Source: Botryosphaeria dothidea (taxonomy: Eukaryota; Ascomycota; Dothideomycetes; Botryosphaeriales; Botryosphaeriaceae). Taken from it: 64,000 bases of DNA. Positions 22,972 to 35,429 of the stretch are shown piece after piece; within the stretch, counting starts at the first letter, position 1, and each line of letters opens with the position of its first letter. Both the position numbers and the translations under genes were made by a program. The notes below the pieces were generated by a model. That model did no database searches and was not told where the DNA came from. It saw only the letters and a program-made list of their open reading frames with translations. The DNA lies in the NCBI GenBank assembly GCA_011503125.2, contig WWBZ02000033.1, forward strand, positions 3,224,001-3,288,000. Reading direction: 5' to 3'.

Positions 22972-24383
22972 TCATGACGAAGGGGCCGTGGTCTTGGGGA
23001 GATACTTTGCAGCCTTGTCCGCATCGAACTTCCACACGCCATTCGTCTTGTCGGCCTCAACGGGTTCCTGAATGCGGGCAGCCAACTTCTCAAAGACGGG
23101 GAATTCATCGGTACGCGAGAAGTAGCGGCGCTCCCACTCGCGACCCTCCTCACGCTCGACGCGGCGCATCTCACGCTGGCGGTTCTCGATGATGCTCTTC
23201 TCACGACCGGTCGTGTCCATGTCACCGGCCTGAATGGCGACAGCGACCTTTTGCCAGGCGCGTCGGCTTTCCAACTCGTCCTGCTCCTCGACGGATGCGA
23301 GAGTGAGAGGGGTGGTCTTGTTGGTCTGGGCATTATACGTCTCGACCGTGTCCTTCTTCTTCTTGATAGTGAAGGACTCAGTCCACTGGCCGTCAATGGT
23401 GTAGATGGCATCCTTCTCGGTCTTGTCGTGGGGATACAGCGAGGCAGTGAAGCTGTTCTTCTTACCGCTGATCCATCCACGGCCGCTGTAGTCGATCTTG
23501 GCTGTGTAACCCGACGAGGAGGTGATATAGGACTGGCGGTTCAGCTCGACGTAGGGTGAGCCGGTGATCAGGCCCTCGATATGCAGGGAGGGGAGGGTGA
23601 TCAGGTAGTCTTCATTGTAGGCGTCGATGTGGAGCACCGCGTGGCCGATTTGCTGTCGGGTACGCGTGTTAGTCAGTGCGCCAACCCGCAGATTTGTGTA
23701 ACGCGAGAGACGACTCACCTTGACATTGATGGTGCGCGAGAACGAGGCCTTCTGGCCACAGTAACCCGTCAGGCGGATGCCGTGCTTGTCGTTCCAGATG
23801 GAGTAGGCAGTCACGGGCGGGTGGTGGCTGTAGCATAGAAATCAATATCCGGTGTTGCGACAGCAATTCCAGTCATTTCCCGTACCTGACCTGTTCGCTG
23901 ACGAGGTGGGTTGTGCCAGCGTCGTCCTCCCACTTGCCCAGGAACAGCTCGCCCAAGAAGGGGTTGAGGGGTTTCTTCTCGCTGCCAAGCTTCTCGCTGC
24001 GGCTGGCGTACTGCTGCTTGAGAGTGCTAAGGAACCATTTGAGGACTGCGAGAGCGCGCTCGGCCGGGTCCTCCTTAGAGGCGGGGGCGACGAAGAGCTG
24101 GGGGTGCTCAGCCCAGTAGGACGAGAACTCGACGAGGGAGGTGGAGCTGAGGATGAAGGGCGGCGCGGTCATGGACGACAGATCGCCGTTGAACGAGGCG
24201 ATGGACTACATGGCGGCAGCGGGTCAGCATGGGCGAGGTCGAGTGTCGCGGGAAAAAAAAAGTCGCGATATGCGAAGGTGGTGACCGGGCATGGTGGTTG
24301 CTGCGTACCTTGAGGAAGGAGCCCCACGACCCCCGCGCTTGCGGCGGTACAGCCGAGCCTTCGGCGCCGTTGTTGGAGGACAT
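22972..24383 (-). CDS. Oxysterol-binding protein, Kes1/Osh4 type
   Basis: This family exchanges sterol and phosphatidylinositol 4-phosphate between membranes. Four exons are read: 24383-24309, 24205-23886, 23827-23719 and 23652-22972, giving 394 residues. The family fingerprint EQVSHHPP is present at about residues 129-136 and is rebuilt exactly across the second splice junction (AG plus C gives the Ser). LNPFLGELF precedes it. There is no PH domain or ankyrin repeat, so it is the short ORD-only form. The C-terminal third is rich in charged residues ([19 protein letters not shown]), as in Kes1. The ATG at 24383 opens a 25-residue first exon. Confidence 0.95.
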
Positions 24384-25292
24384 GGTTGGTTGCTGGATGC
24401 AGTGGGAGCAGGAGCTTGATCGGGAAGGAGGCAGGGAAAGCAGAATTGGTGGAGGAAGCGTCGAGGTTTGAACAGCTGTGGCCGCGGCGAGGGGTCTGTG
24501 GTCTGTGGTAGGGTGGCTTAGCTCTAGCTTAGCCCCAGGCGTCATTCTTCGTACCCGCCTTGTACCTGTCACAACCGCTCGCTCTGCGCCGCCCACGCGC
24601 ATTGGTCACATCCACACCCTGCAACTCTGTTACTCGACAGCTGCCCACCACGCCCGCAAGCTCTCCCCTGACTCCGGACGGTCAGCACAACCTCCTGCTA
24701 CGCTCGACTCCAAACCTATAGATACGCCTGCTGTCGATCGCTGCCGCCTCCGCTCCATGTCTCCGCCGCCGAGTCCTCCACTCCGATGCCAGCACTCCTC
24801 CAAATTCATGCGAAAACAAGCCTGCAACCCGGCGCGACGCATGTGAGCATGAATGAATATGCATCTTCAATAAGCTCTGTTCTGGCCCGCGTTCTCTTGG
24901 CTGCTTCGACCTGTCTGCTCCGCCTACGTCACCGATGCCGTGCAGCGCTGCTTGCTGACTGTGCGGGGCGCTCCGACATGCTCGCTCGACAAGTTTCCCG
25001 GGCAATCGAGCAGGAGCGCCTACGTTCGCCTTCGCCGTCCGCCGACGTCATCGCCGGCGGTGAGTAGTGCCAAAGTCAAATTAATCCAAAAAGCCCGAGA
25101 AATTTCCTTTTGCATCAGCCGTCGAATCGACACTGTGTATGCCCATGAATATACTTTTATTTGCTTTCTATGTTTCGAAACACTACTGCGAAGTTCCACC
25201 ATGCCTTCGCTCGCAGAATATTACGCTGGAACAATCTGTAATGCACCCATCATGTTTTGTCGTCACTCGTCAATCCTCCCACTCGAAACCAC
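24384..25292. other. Intergenic region, no gene seen
   Basis: This is the upstream region of the oxysterol-binding protein gene and the 3' flank of the phosphoglucomutase gene. A pyrimidine-rich stretch on the minus strand lies just before the start codon at 24383. No coding region is supported. Confidence 0.6.
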
Positions 25293-27282
<1,990 letters not shown>

Positions 27283-30200
27283 GATTGCGGGTAGGAGAGG
27301 ATTGGCAGTGATGAAGAGGTGACGGAGTGAGGTGGGAGGGGATTAAGGAGTTGAGGGCTGGCCGACAACAGAGATAGTGGGGTTCGCGGTGAAGCTCTGA
27401 CGCCACCCGCGAGGGGATAGCTCCTCAACACCCATGTCCACCGCCCGCCCGCCACGACACCACGTCGATCAGAAATGGGGATCTCTGCCTTCGAGAACAT
27501 TGCTGATTGCGGCCAAACCAGCACTGCACTCTCCGTCGATATTGACGGAGAGCACGCCCTCTACGATGCAAAAACCGGCCAGAAAAGTGCAGTCGCCAGA
27601 GTCCAACATCCCTGCCGCTCGCTCGCTTTCGCTCGTACTTTCACCGCCGCCTCCCAACGCGGCAAGCGCGGGGCTCCGTTTTCACGCAAACAACGAGCTC
27701 AGCAGCAACACCATGAATGCAAAATCGTCGGATTCCGAATGCGTAGCCACAAGCATCTTGCGCCGAAAGGAATAGATTGGTCAGAGTGAGGACTCCACAT
27801 GCACGCCAAGCCACAGTCATGTGACTTGCTGAGTAAGCATCCGCTGGCATTCGACAGCTTCCGCACCATGGAAGTGTTGAAAAAGCAACATCATCAAAGT
27901 GCATCTTGATTCGTCCTGTCCCGCCAGAACTCTCCTGTGAATCTTCACCGGCCTCGGGCTAGACGCAGCAACGCAGTCTTCGCCGACGCACGACCAGAGA
28001 CCCTTCGCATGCGCGAATCGAGGCTGGTGATAGGTGTTCCTGTGCCTGTCATCACGCGGACCTGACGCCGTCACCGTCATAGTCTGACACCTTGACGCCA
28101 CCAATCACACAGCTCAGCTCTGAGGGGGGATGATAGAATTTCTCATGGTCTCCGTTTCTTCGGATTTGGTCGAGCAAATGGGATGAAGTCCCGGGACCCG
28201 GAGGTTGATTCTTCTCACGGAGAATGTCGGATGACAATGTCACTCGCTTGGAGACCTCTCCAGTGTAACCTCCGTCCCTGGCAGACCTGATCTCCGTTGG
28301 TGTAGAGATGGCTCAGAAGGCACACCGAGGCGCAGCTGCACTATTATGCGAACAACAGTAGAGCGATATCGGCAAGGGCATCAAAAACATCACAAAAAAA
28401 GCCACCTGCATGGAACATCGCCGAACTGATCCGAAATTCCGGCGTCCTGGACAAGAGAAACAAGATCTGCGACCGACCCTGAATCGCTTCCAGTCTTGGT
28501 GAGGTGTTTGGACAAGCAACTATTTTGCTAACAAGCCCGCCGAGACCTTGGTACTCCGAGCATCCAGTTCACGACAAAGAAACAACCAAGGCATTGATCA
28601 CTTTTATCCTCACACATTACGCTATAGCTATGCGGAGGAAATTGCGAAATACCCACTTTGACAAGCGTGATAGCGTGGGGAAAGTACTACTCTGCCAGCC
28701 CCGGGTCATGCTGTGGAGCCCCATCCACCAAGCTGTGGGTACCCGTACTGTCAGGGAATGCTGGCATTGAAACACGAAAGCAAAGCAAGTCCACCAAGTC
28801 CAAAGCTCCGCGAAAGCGAAGGTCACGGATACATGGCATGTGAGGAGGTTAATGCAACCCTGGTGCTTTTTTCAGGCGGAGACATCCAGGAGCGCACTCC
28901 GGCCCCGCAGCTGAGGGAAAATGGCGAATAAGAGCATGGGTGATAAATCACTCCACTGTGATTGCGTGGGCCTCTTGCAGGGAGGACGCGCATTCCTCGC
29001 GGCTAACACCATTTTTTGCGAATCGCAGTGGAGGCGGAAGAGGGGATGTACAAGGAAAAAGGAAGGTCGTACCAATCTGGGCCGCGCCGAATAAGACGGC
29101 GTCGCGCCACCTCCAAACCTTTGGGTCCCGTTGATGCCCTTCGCTCGTCATCTCGGGTGGACATGGAATTCCTGATCATGGGCCCAGCAGCTCACAGATA
29201 TTCAGGAACGGGGAATGACCAACCAGGATGAAGGCGAAAAGTCAGTAAGCGAGGTCCTCAGTTTCCCCAGCGGTTACAGCGCTTAAGTACCTTTTACCAT
29301 TAACATGGTCAGCTTCGGCATTTGTTTCACGGATCGGATTTACAGTTCACTCGCGTCGACTGATCTCTTTGAATATGTAAACTCAGGAAAGTCATGCAGA
29401 TCGTTTTTGAATTACCACATCACCAGTTGCAGACAGCTGCGATAAGTCCAGTGGCTCGCCTATGCTGTGGGGATGTCTTCAAAAAAAAAAATTCCCGGAG
29501 TACATGTGCTTAAGTCCGGTATCAATGCCTCAGTCTCAGGCTTCGAGTGGGGTTGCTCTCGGCGAATATCGACGGTATGCACCCTGAGAAAAGGAAGACC
29601 ACGACGATCTCGACCGACAGAATAGACGATTTGCAGTATAGGGCCGCCCGTATAATATCATGTGTTTCAAGAAGCACCATTCCCAAAGCCGAGATCAAAG
29701 TCCGATGCCAGATTTCTGTTGCTGGGTGAGTGCTTAGCTTACCATGCCCGCATTGATGGCCAGAAAGCAGCGGCAGCGGGACGGGTGCGAACGCCTCAGA
29801 AAGCTTCCACAAGCCTAAAAATCGGGGGTTCAGGATCCTTCTAAACTGTCAGCAAGCCACTAGAGAAACAGGACAACCATGGTTGGAAGAAGAGGTGGCG
29901 TTTGAGGCATATTTGTTACTTGAGTGACTTCAAGTCCGGCAACGACATTGTCGTAATTTGATTTGCCTGGCTAAAACTCTGTGAAGCCATCTATTGCTCA
30001 AGCGTTTTTAGTTGGTCCGGAACATAATTTCCACGTCCTGATAGACAGCTCACAGGGTCGCTGACTCCGCAAATGGGCAGAAAAACAAGACAGCAAAGCG
30101 AAAGAAGCAAAATCGATTAGACTGGTGGAAGGAAGCTGGTGGCTTGTTAAAGGTTGCAGCGCTAACGTGGCAGAGTGTGGCCCGACCTGCCATTGCGTCT

Positions 30201-31988
30201 CGGAGAAAGGGCGACGGGAAAGGGCCGAGTTAGTGTCCGAACGGGACGGGATGGTGCTGCCGAGTTTCCCGTCTTAAAGCCGACACAGCTGAGGAGGCGC
30301 GCGTACTCATACCGTTGACATCGTACCGATGACATTCTTGCAGTGTCCGTCTGGCTGTGAGCGGCTCAGACTAAAATAAAGGATTGGGCTGTAGCTCGCC
30401 GGAAGAGGAATGGGCCCGCGAAGTAGTGGCGAGGCTACAGCTGACGAACCCATGCAGGTGTCATTCACTAACATGCTACATTGGCCAAAGATCTGAGGCT
30501 GAAAAGAAGCATTGTTTTACTCCGACAAAAAGAAAGACCGAAGCAAGCATCGTCGATGGCCTCAACGCCGATATCAAGCGCCTTACGCACACTGTCTCCG
30601 TTTTTATTTTTTTTATTTCTTCAACATCTCTGTCCTGCTGGACCATGGCCATGCGGCCACCCGCTTTCACATGCCCGGTGATCCCTGCAAAGAATCATGC
30701 CCGGGTTTTCTCACCTGTGCATTGAAACAATCGTCAGGAACGAAACACAACGATGGACCGTGTGGAGCAAGCCGGGACAACAATTATAGCAACACTTGCG
30801 CCATCTCTCCGCAACCGGTCCGCAGTCGCAGCTTGTTGATGACCGCAAATATTGTCCATGATCACGACAGCGAGCAAAAATATCAACAACGATCGGCCGT
30901 TCCAGAAAGTGAGGCAAAGAGGGCGATCCAAAAGTCATGGCCAAAGGGGCAACGAGAATAGGCCCGCATCCACCGTTCCCAGTGTAGGAGTAAGTGGTGG
31001 CAAAACCGAAGCTCATCGAAAGGCACAGTCACCACGGGGAAGCTGCAGCCTGGTATGCGGACCCGGTTTTTCCTTACATTTGCCAGCATGTAACAGCATG
31101 TAGGTAATGGGCGAGGCGCAGCCTTAAACAGAACAAATCTGTCCCGCAAGTGACGCAAAACATTTTCATCACGACCACTACTGATTTGCCACTCGACAAA
31201 AAGGCCACCGAAACCAGGGCAGCCGATGGCGATCTAGCCGCAGCCACCCACGAGAAAAGCCACGCCGTCTGGCGCGCTCTGGCCACCGCGATTCTCTTCC
31301 GCTTAGTGCGCTGCCGGATGTGATTTCTTGCAGACGCCTCTCATTCCTCGTGGTCATCTTGCAGCTGTAGTGTGCAGTAGCACCGGTGGACTAAAAATCC
31401 CTCCATCAAGACCCTCGGGCTCCAACGTTTGATCAGCTTCACCTTCCCGCCGTACCCGCGGCCTTTTGAGTTGATTGGTAGTGAAGGGGTCGACGATCTG
31501 TAGGAGTAGAACAAATATCCAGGCGAAGGCAAAGAAGTTGATGTTGATGTATTCCTGCTTTGACTAAAGGAGTTCACTCTCAAGAAGCATGCAGTTGACG
31601 CTGTCAATTCTCGCTTGCTGCGATGAACACCTCGGGGATCAAGGACTTTCCCTTGCGGGTGAGGCTTTCGGATACTCCGGATAGTCTTCGTCCAGAGGCG
31701 TAAGACGCTGCTGTAAGTACAAGGGATCCAAAAATATCCACTTAAGCACAAAATCCGGCCAAATCGACCCAGATAGGGCTGTAGCAAGAGAGCCTCGGCC
31801 CGAGTATGTTTAAACAACGTAATTTGAGTAATATAATTTTCTATGCATATCCCTTTGTGCTTTTTAATACTGCAATAAAAATATTCGTGAAAAGACAAAC
31901 TTGTACCAAACTGTAAGGAATAACGGTTACGAGGCCGTAAAGCATCCTCCACATCAAAACCTCACCAGACGTCTACAAAAGCTTCAAT
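27283..31988. other. 4.7 kb gene-poor region
   Basis: Between the phosphoglucomutase start and the sidA stop I find only short or unsupported open frames on both strands. The longest is a 203-codon minus-strand frame at 31341-31952 that lacks an ATG at its left end and any known motif. Composition is ordinary, with isolated A and T runs (about 29477 and 30602), and CpA and TpG are common, so it is not a RIP-mutated repeat. It may hold promoter sequence, a non-coding RNA or an old decayed gene. I cannot tell which. Confidence 0.5.
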
Positions 31989-33829
31989 CTAAGCTTGAAG
32001 CTGAGTCTGGTGGTGAGCGTTGTGACCGTTTCCATTGTGAGCAGCCTCTTCATGATGAACGCCGTTGCTATACTCAACCTGGGGACCAAAAATCGCAGAA
32101 ACAACCTCCTGGCTTCTAACAGCCGAAACGGAGAGTAGGGTATCACTTAACTGTAGGCGCGAAAGCATGTCAGCACTTGTCCGTTCCGTGAGAGTGGCTC
32201 CGGGGTGGAATGACAATATTGTGGTACCGATCGCCGATGATTGGGCAGTTAATAACTGAGGGGAGGGCGGAAACTTCGGAACAGGAAGGTGGGAGAGATC
32301 GGGTGCGTGATTTGCGACCCTCTGTGAGGCGAAGTGGGGTGTGTGGTGGGCAGAGAAAAACCATGAGGGGGTGTGGGGAAGGAACTTACACCGTGTGTCA
32401 TCTCAACACAACCTTGCAACCAAATGCCAGCATTGGGGGCAACCTTGCCCTCCTCGAAAAGAATACCATAGTTCCTGTTGACCTCCCACTTCTGGCCAGG
32501 GCTACCGCCGCCAGGCATCAGCCAGCGGCTGCCCTGCAGGATATCCTCATACTCATTGCGCTCGTAGCCAACAGCCACAACGACCAGGTCATAGTCGTTG
32601 ACCTCCTCGGCGGGGCCCTTTTGAGCGCGGTACAGGTTGCTGTGGTTTGCCACAACCAGCCTGACGCCACCCTTGATGACGGGAGACTCCGTAGCCTCAA
32701 CGACATTGCGGAAATTCAGAATCCTGTGGGGCCAGTTCTTCTCCGAGCCGTACCTCATCTTCTGGAGGTACATGGTCTCAAACAGCCTCTCAAGCAGGTT
32801 GAGGCGGACGACACCATAGTTGGTGACCTTGTCGTCAAGGATGGACTTGGTGCGCAGCTCGGGGTCACGGCTGAACATATCATCAGTCCTCTCAGGGTTG
32901 AAAATCTCATTGACGAAGGGAGAGTCGTCGCTGGGACGGAGGTGCTCGCCCCTGATCAGGAGGTTCGTGTTGGAGTTGGGGTAGTTGCTTTGAAGGTTCT
33001 CGAAAATCTCAGCGGCACTCTGGCCGGAACCGATGACAGCAATCTTGTAAGGAGCGTTGCGCTCGGGCAGAAGCTTGGGAGCGGTGTACTTGAAGGTCGA
33101 GGAGTGGATGACTTTGGGGTGGTCTTGGGGGAAAGGCTCGGGGATCTTGGCCCTCCCGCCAGTGGCAAGGACAACGTGCCTGGCCCTGCGGGAAGTGGTC
33201 TCGCCAGTGACGGTGTTCCTGGACTTGACAACGAAAGAGTCAACAGCGCCGCTGTCGATGGTGGTCTTCTCAGGCACAACCTGGACGACCTCCTGGCCGT
33301 AGGTAGTGACATCGTCGAAGTGGCTGGCACACCACCTGAGGTAGTCTTCGTACTCAACACGGGGCGGCAAGAAAGTGCTCAGGTTGATGAAGTCGATCAG
33401 CCTGTCGTTCTTGTGCAGGTAGTTGATGTAGGTGAAGTTGCTGCGGGGGTTGCGCAGCGAGGCCATGTCTTTAAGGAAAGAAATCTGCATGTGGGCGCCT
33501 TCGAGGAGCATGCCGGCGTGCCAGCGGAACTCGGACTGCTTCTCCAGGAAGGCAACCTTGGGCAGCCTGTCAAGCTGCCCCACATGGCCTGAGGCCTCAA
33601 TCGCATCGTGCATGGCCACGGCGATGGAGAGCGATGCGGGACCGAAGCCGACGCAGACAAGGTCGTGCAGCTCGTCTTCGGCGGCGGGCCTCAGGAAGGA
33701 GGAGTTCTGATGCATCTTGGGCTGGGTGGCCCTGTGGACGCTGCGCAGGGGCTGGTTGTTGTGCTGCGGGGGCGGGGTGAAGCTCTCGAGGGAGCTCTGT
33801 CTCGAAATAGTCTCGGCGTGAGGGGCCAT
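31989..33829 (-). CDS. sidA: L-ornithine N5-monooxygenase (SidA type)
   Basis: This FAD- and NADPH-dependent enzyme hydroxylates the side-chain amine of ornithine, the first committed step of hydroxamate siderophore synthesis. Two exons are read, 33829-32390 and 32150-31989, giving 533 residues. The FAD site VGFGPASLS is at about 57-67, the NADPH site IGSGQSAAEIF at about 262-272, and the ATGY-like block VVAVGYERN at about 420. The conserved GIWLQGC...THG block ends exactly at the 239-base intron and continues as LSDTLLS in exon 2. A polar, His/Asn-rich tail follows. No peroxisomal signal is visible. It lies 1.6 kb from the ABC transporter and in the same locus as the NRPS, which needs hydroxyornithine. 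Confidence 0.96.
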
Positions 33830-33915
33830 TGTTTGTGGGCGAAGTCAGGATGAGGGAAGTGTCACTGAAGATTCAGAGAACATATACTGCGCTCGCACAT
33901 CAGTCGTGTGTCACA

Positions 33916-33921
33916 CTTATA
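33916..33921 (-). promoter_or_regulatory. Candidate TATA-like element of sidA
   Basis: The minus strand reads TATAAG about 87 bases upstream of the sidA ATG. The position is plausible, but fungal promoters vary and the match is weak. Confidence 0.3.
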
Positions 33922-33964
33922 AAAGGCCGCGGGCAAGCGTGCACATGCGCTGCCGGCGGCGGCG

Positions 33965-33969
33965 ATTGG
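33965..33969 (-). promoter_or_regulatory. Candidate CCAAT box upstream of sidA
   Basis: The minus strand reads AGCCAATCG about 135 bases upstream of the sidA ATG. The CCAAT-binding complex with HapX controls iron genes in Aspergillus, so a CCAAT box here is of interest, though a single short motif is weak evidence. Confidence 0.35.
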
Positions 33970-34525
33970 CTGGACAAACTCACCTGGCAATGCTGGGCGG
34001 TTGCGCGAGGTATGGCGTTGGAGTTGCTCGGAAGGGCAGCGTGGACGGGCGAATGGCACGAGAGGTATTTCTAAGCTACTGTTCGTCACCATGTGCGTGT
34101 CAGTGGCTGCTTCTTGCGGACGTGGGAAACGATGACGCAATGCTTGTTGCGGGCAGGAGCGGGCTGGGCTGCGTACGGACTAGCTCAGAGCAGGCAGGCC
34201 TCGACGGTCACTACAGTGTAGCACGCGGAAGCTCTGGACGGTGTTTGTCGCTGGAGGGAAGGACCAACGGCACACTGGGATGGGGATGGCGTAGTGTAGT
34301 AGTGCAGCTGCGGCCCTTTTGACGTTTTATGTGCGGCAAGCTCCCTGCTGGGCTGGCCGTCTGCGAGCTCTCGCCCGGCGCGACCCGTCGTGGGCCAAGC
34401 AGACGACGGAGGGCACGCAGCGCACTCTCAGCAGACCATCGGACGAGAGGTTCCTGTTAGCAAAGACGCGTCCGGCCGGCGCAGCCCACAGCTAGCCCAA
34501 AGGGAAGCCGCTGGCGATGATCTGA

Positions 34526-34534
34526 ATCAGATAA
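34526..34534 (+). promoter_or_regulatory. Iron-GATA site ATCAGATAA (sidA upstream, proximal)
   Basis: This is an exact match to ATCWGATAA, the extended consensus of SreA/Sre1/Urbs1-type iron repressors. It lies about 700 bases upstream of sidA. A second GATA core, TAGATAAG, ends at 34546, twelve bases further on. Confidence 0.7.
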
Positions 34535-34806
34535 TTATTAGATAAGATTAGCGCGGGCACAGGTGGAACGCTGCGAGAAATTTTTTTTCTCGTGCGGCAT
34601 CCCGGCGCATGCAGGGCGCCTGGCGCGAGTCGAGGCGGGCGGGCGCCGCGCTGGAAGAAGAAAGTGCTGCTGTGGTGCCCTGCAATGCCGTGCCCTGCGC
34701 GACCCATTGGCGCGCTGCCTTGCATGCCCGCCTGCAAATCGCCGAGGCTCGCTTCGCCTCCAAGACACACCAAGCCCCCGGCCCACCGCGCCTATGTTGA
34801 ATACAG

Positions 34807-34815
34807 TTATCTGAT
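34807..34815 (-). promoter_or_regulatory. Iron-GATA site ATCAGATAA (sidA upstream, distal)
   Basis: The plus strand reads TTATCTGAT, the exact reverse complement of ATCAGATAA, about 980 bases upstream of sidA. Its flank, TTATCTGATCCG, is identical over 12 bases to the site at 40006 in the other promoter. Confidence 0.7.
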
Positions 34816-35429
34816 CCGTCCTCCCGCTAGCGCGCCGAGTTTCGGACACCACACGTCCGTCCGGGGGCAGGGCCCCCCCACGTCTGCCCGCCCCGCCAGC
34901 ACACCATGGCCCCCTCTTACGACGAATTTTTCCAGCTTCCTGCTTCTCGTGTCCTTTGCCGAGGTTGCGAGCTGTTGCCATCGTGCCGAGCTCTCTTCCG
35001 CGCTGCTCCAGTTTCACCGTTCCCGGAGTTTCTGGCCGCCAGCGCGCTGCGAGATCGAGTCCGTCCGAATCGGGCAATCAGTCATGGTAGAAACACTACC
35101 ACACACCATCCCGCAGATCAGGAACAAGATGTATCTGCTGCTGCAAGGCGCTGATCGAGGGAAGGAATTAATAAATCGTGCTATGTACATCCCAGGAGCT
35201 GGCGTTTTCACCCACGCTATTCGCCTGGTATCGTTTTGCACGCGTCGCAGCCCACCTGGCCAGAGCCTTTATACTCCAAACAGACCAGGACGCGCGTTGC
35301 CTACCGATTGCAGCCAACCATTTCAGTGACAAACGCTCTTTTCGGGCTGAAGAAGAAGTGATCCCTGCTGTCACGTTAGACCCCACCGCGCCAGAACGCC
35401 CTTGGAAGCAACCGCTGCCGTAGCCCTTA

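Larger units (their letters stand above)
33830..35429. other. Upstream region of sidA and 3' flank of the ABC transporter
   Basis: This GC-rich 1.6 kb region holds two exact iron-GATA sites, a further GATAAG, a CCAAT box and a TATA-like element, all described separately. A 245-codon plus-strand frame at 34592-35329 has no motif and a biased composition, so I do not call it a gene. Confidence 0.65.

Noticed and set aside
31341..31952. 203-codon minus-strand open frame downstream of sidA
   Set aside because: It does not begin with ATG, lacks motifs and lies just past the sidA stop, where 3' UTR is expected.
32210..33592. 460-codon plus-strand open frame
   Set aside because: It is antisense to sidA, whose domains and splice sites are clear. 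The plus-strand product has no recognisable feature.
34592..35329. 245-codon plus-strand open frame between sidA and the ABC gene
   Set aside because: Composition is Pro/Arg/Cys-rich as expected from GC-rich non-coding DNA, there is no motif, and it overlaps two regulatory sites.
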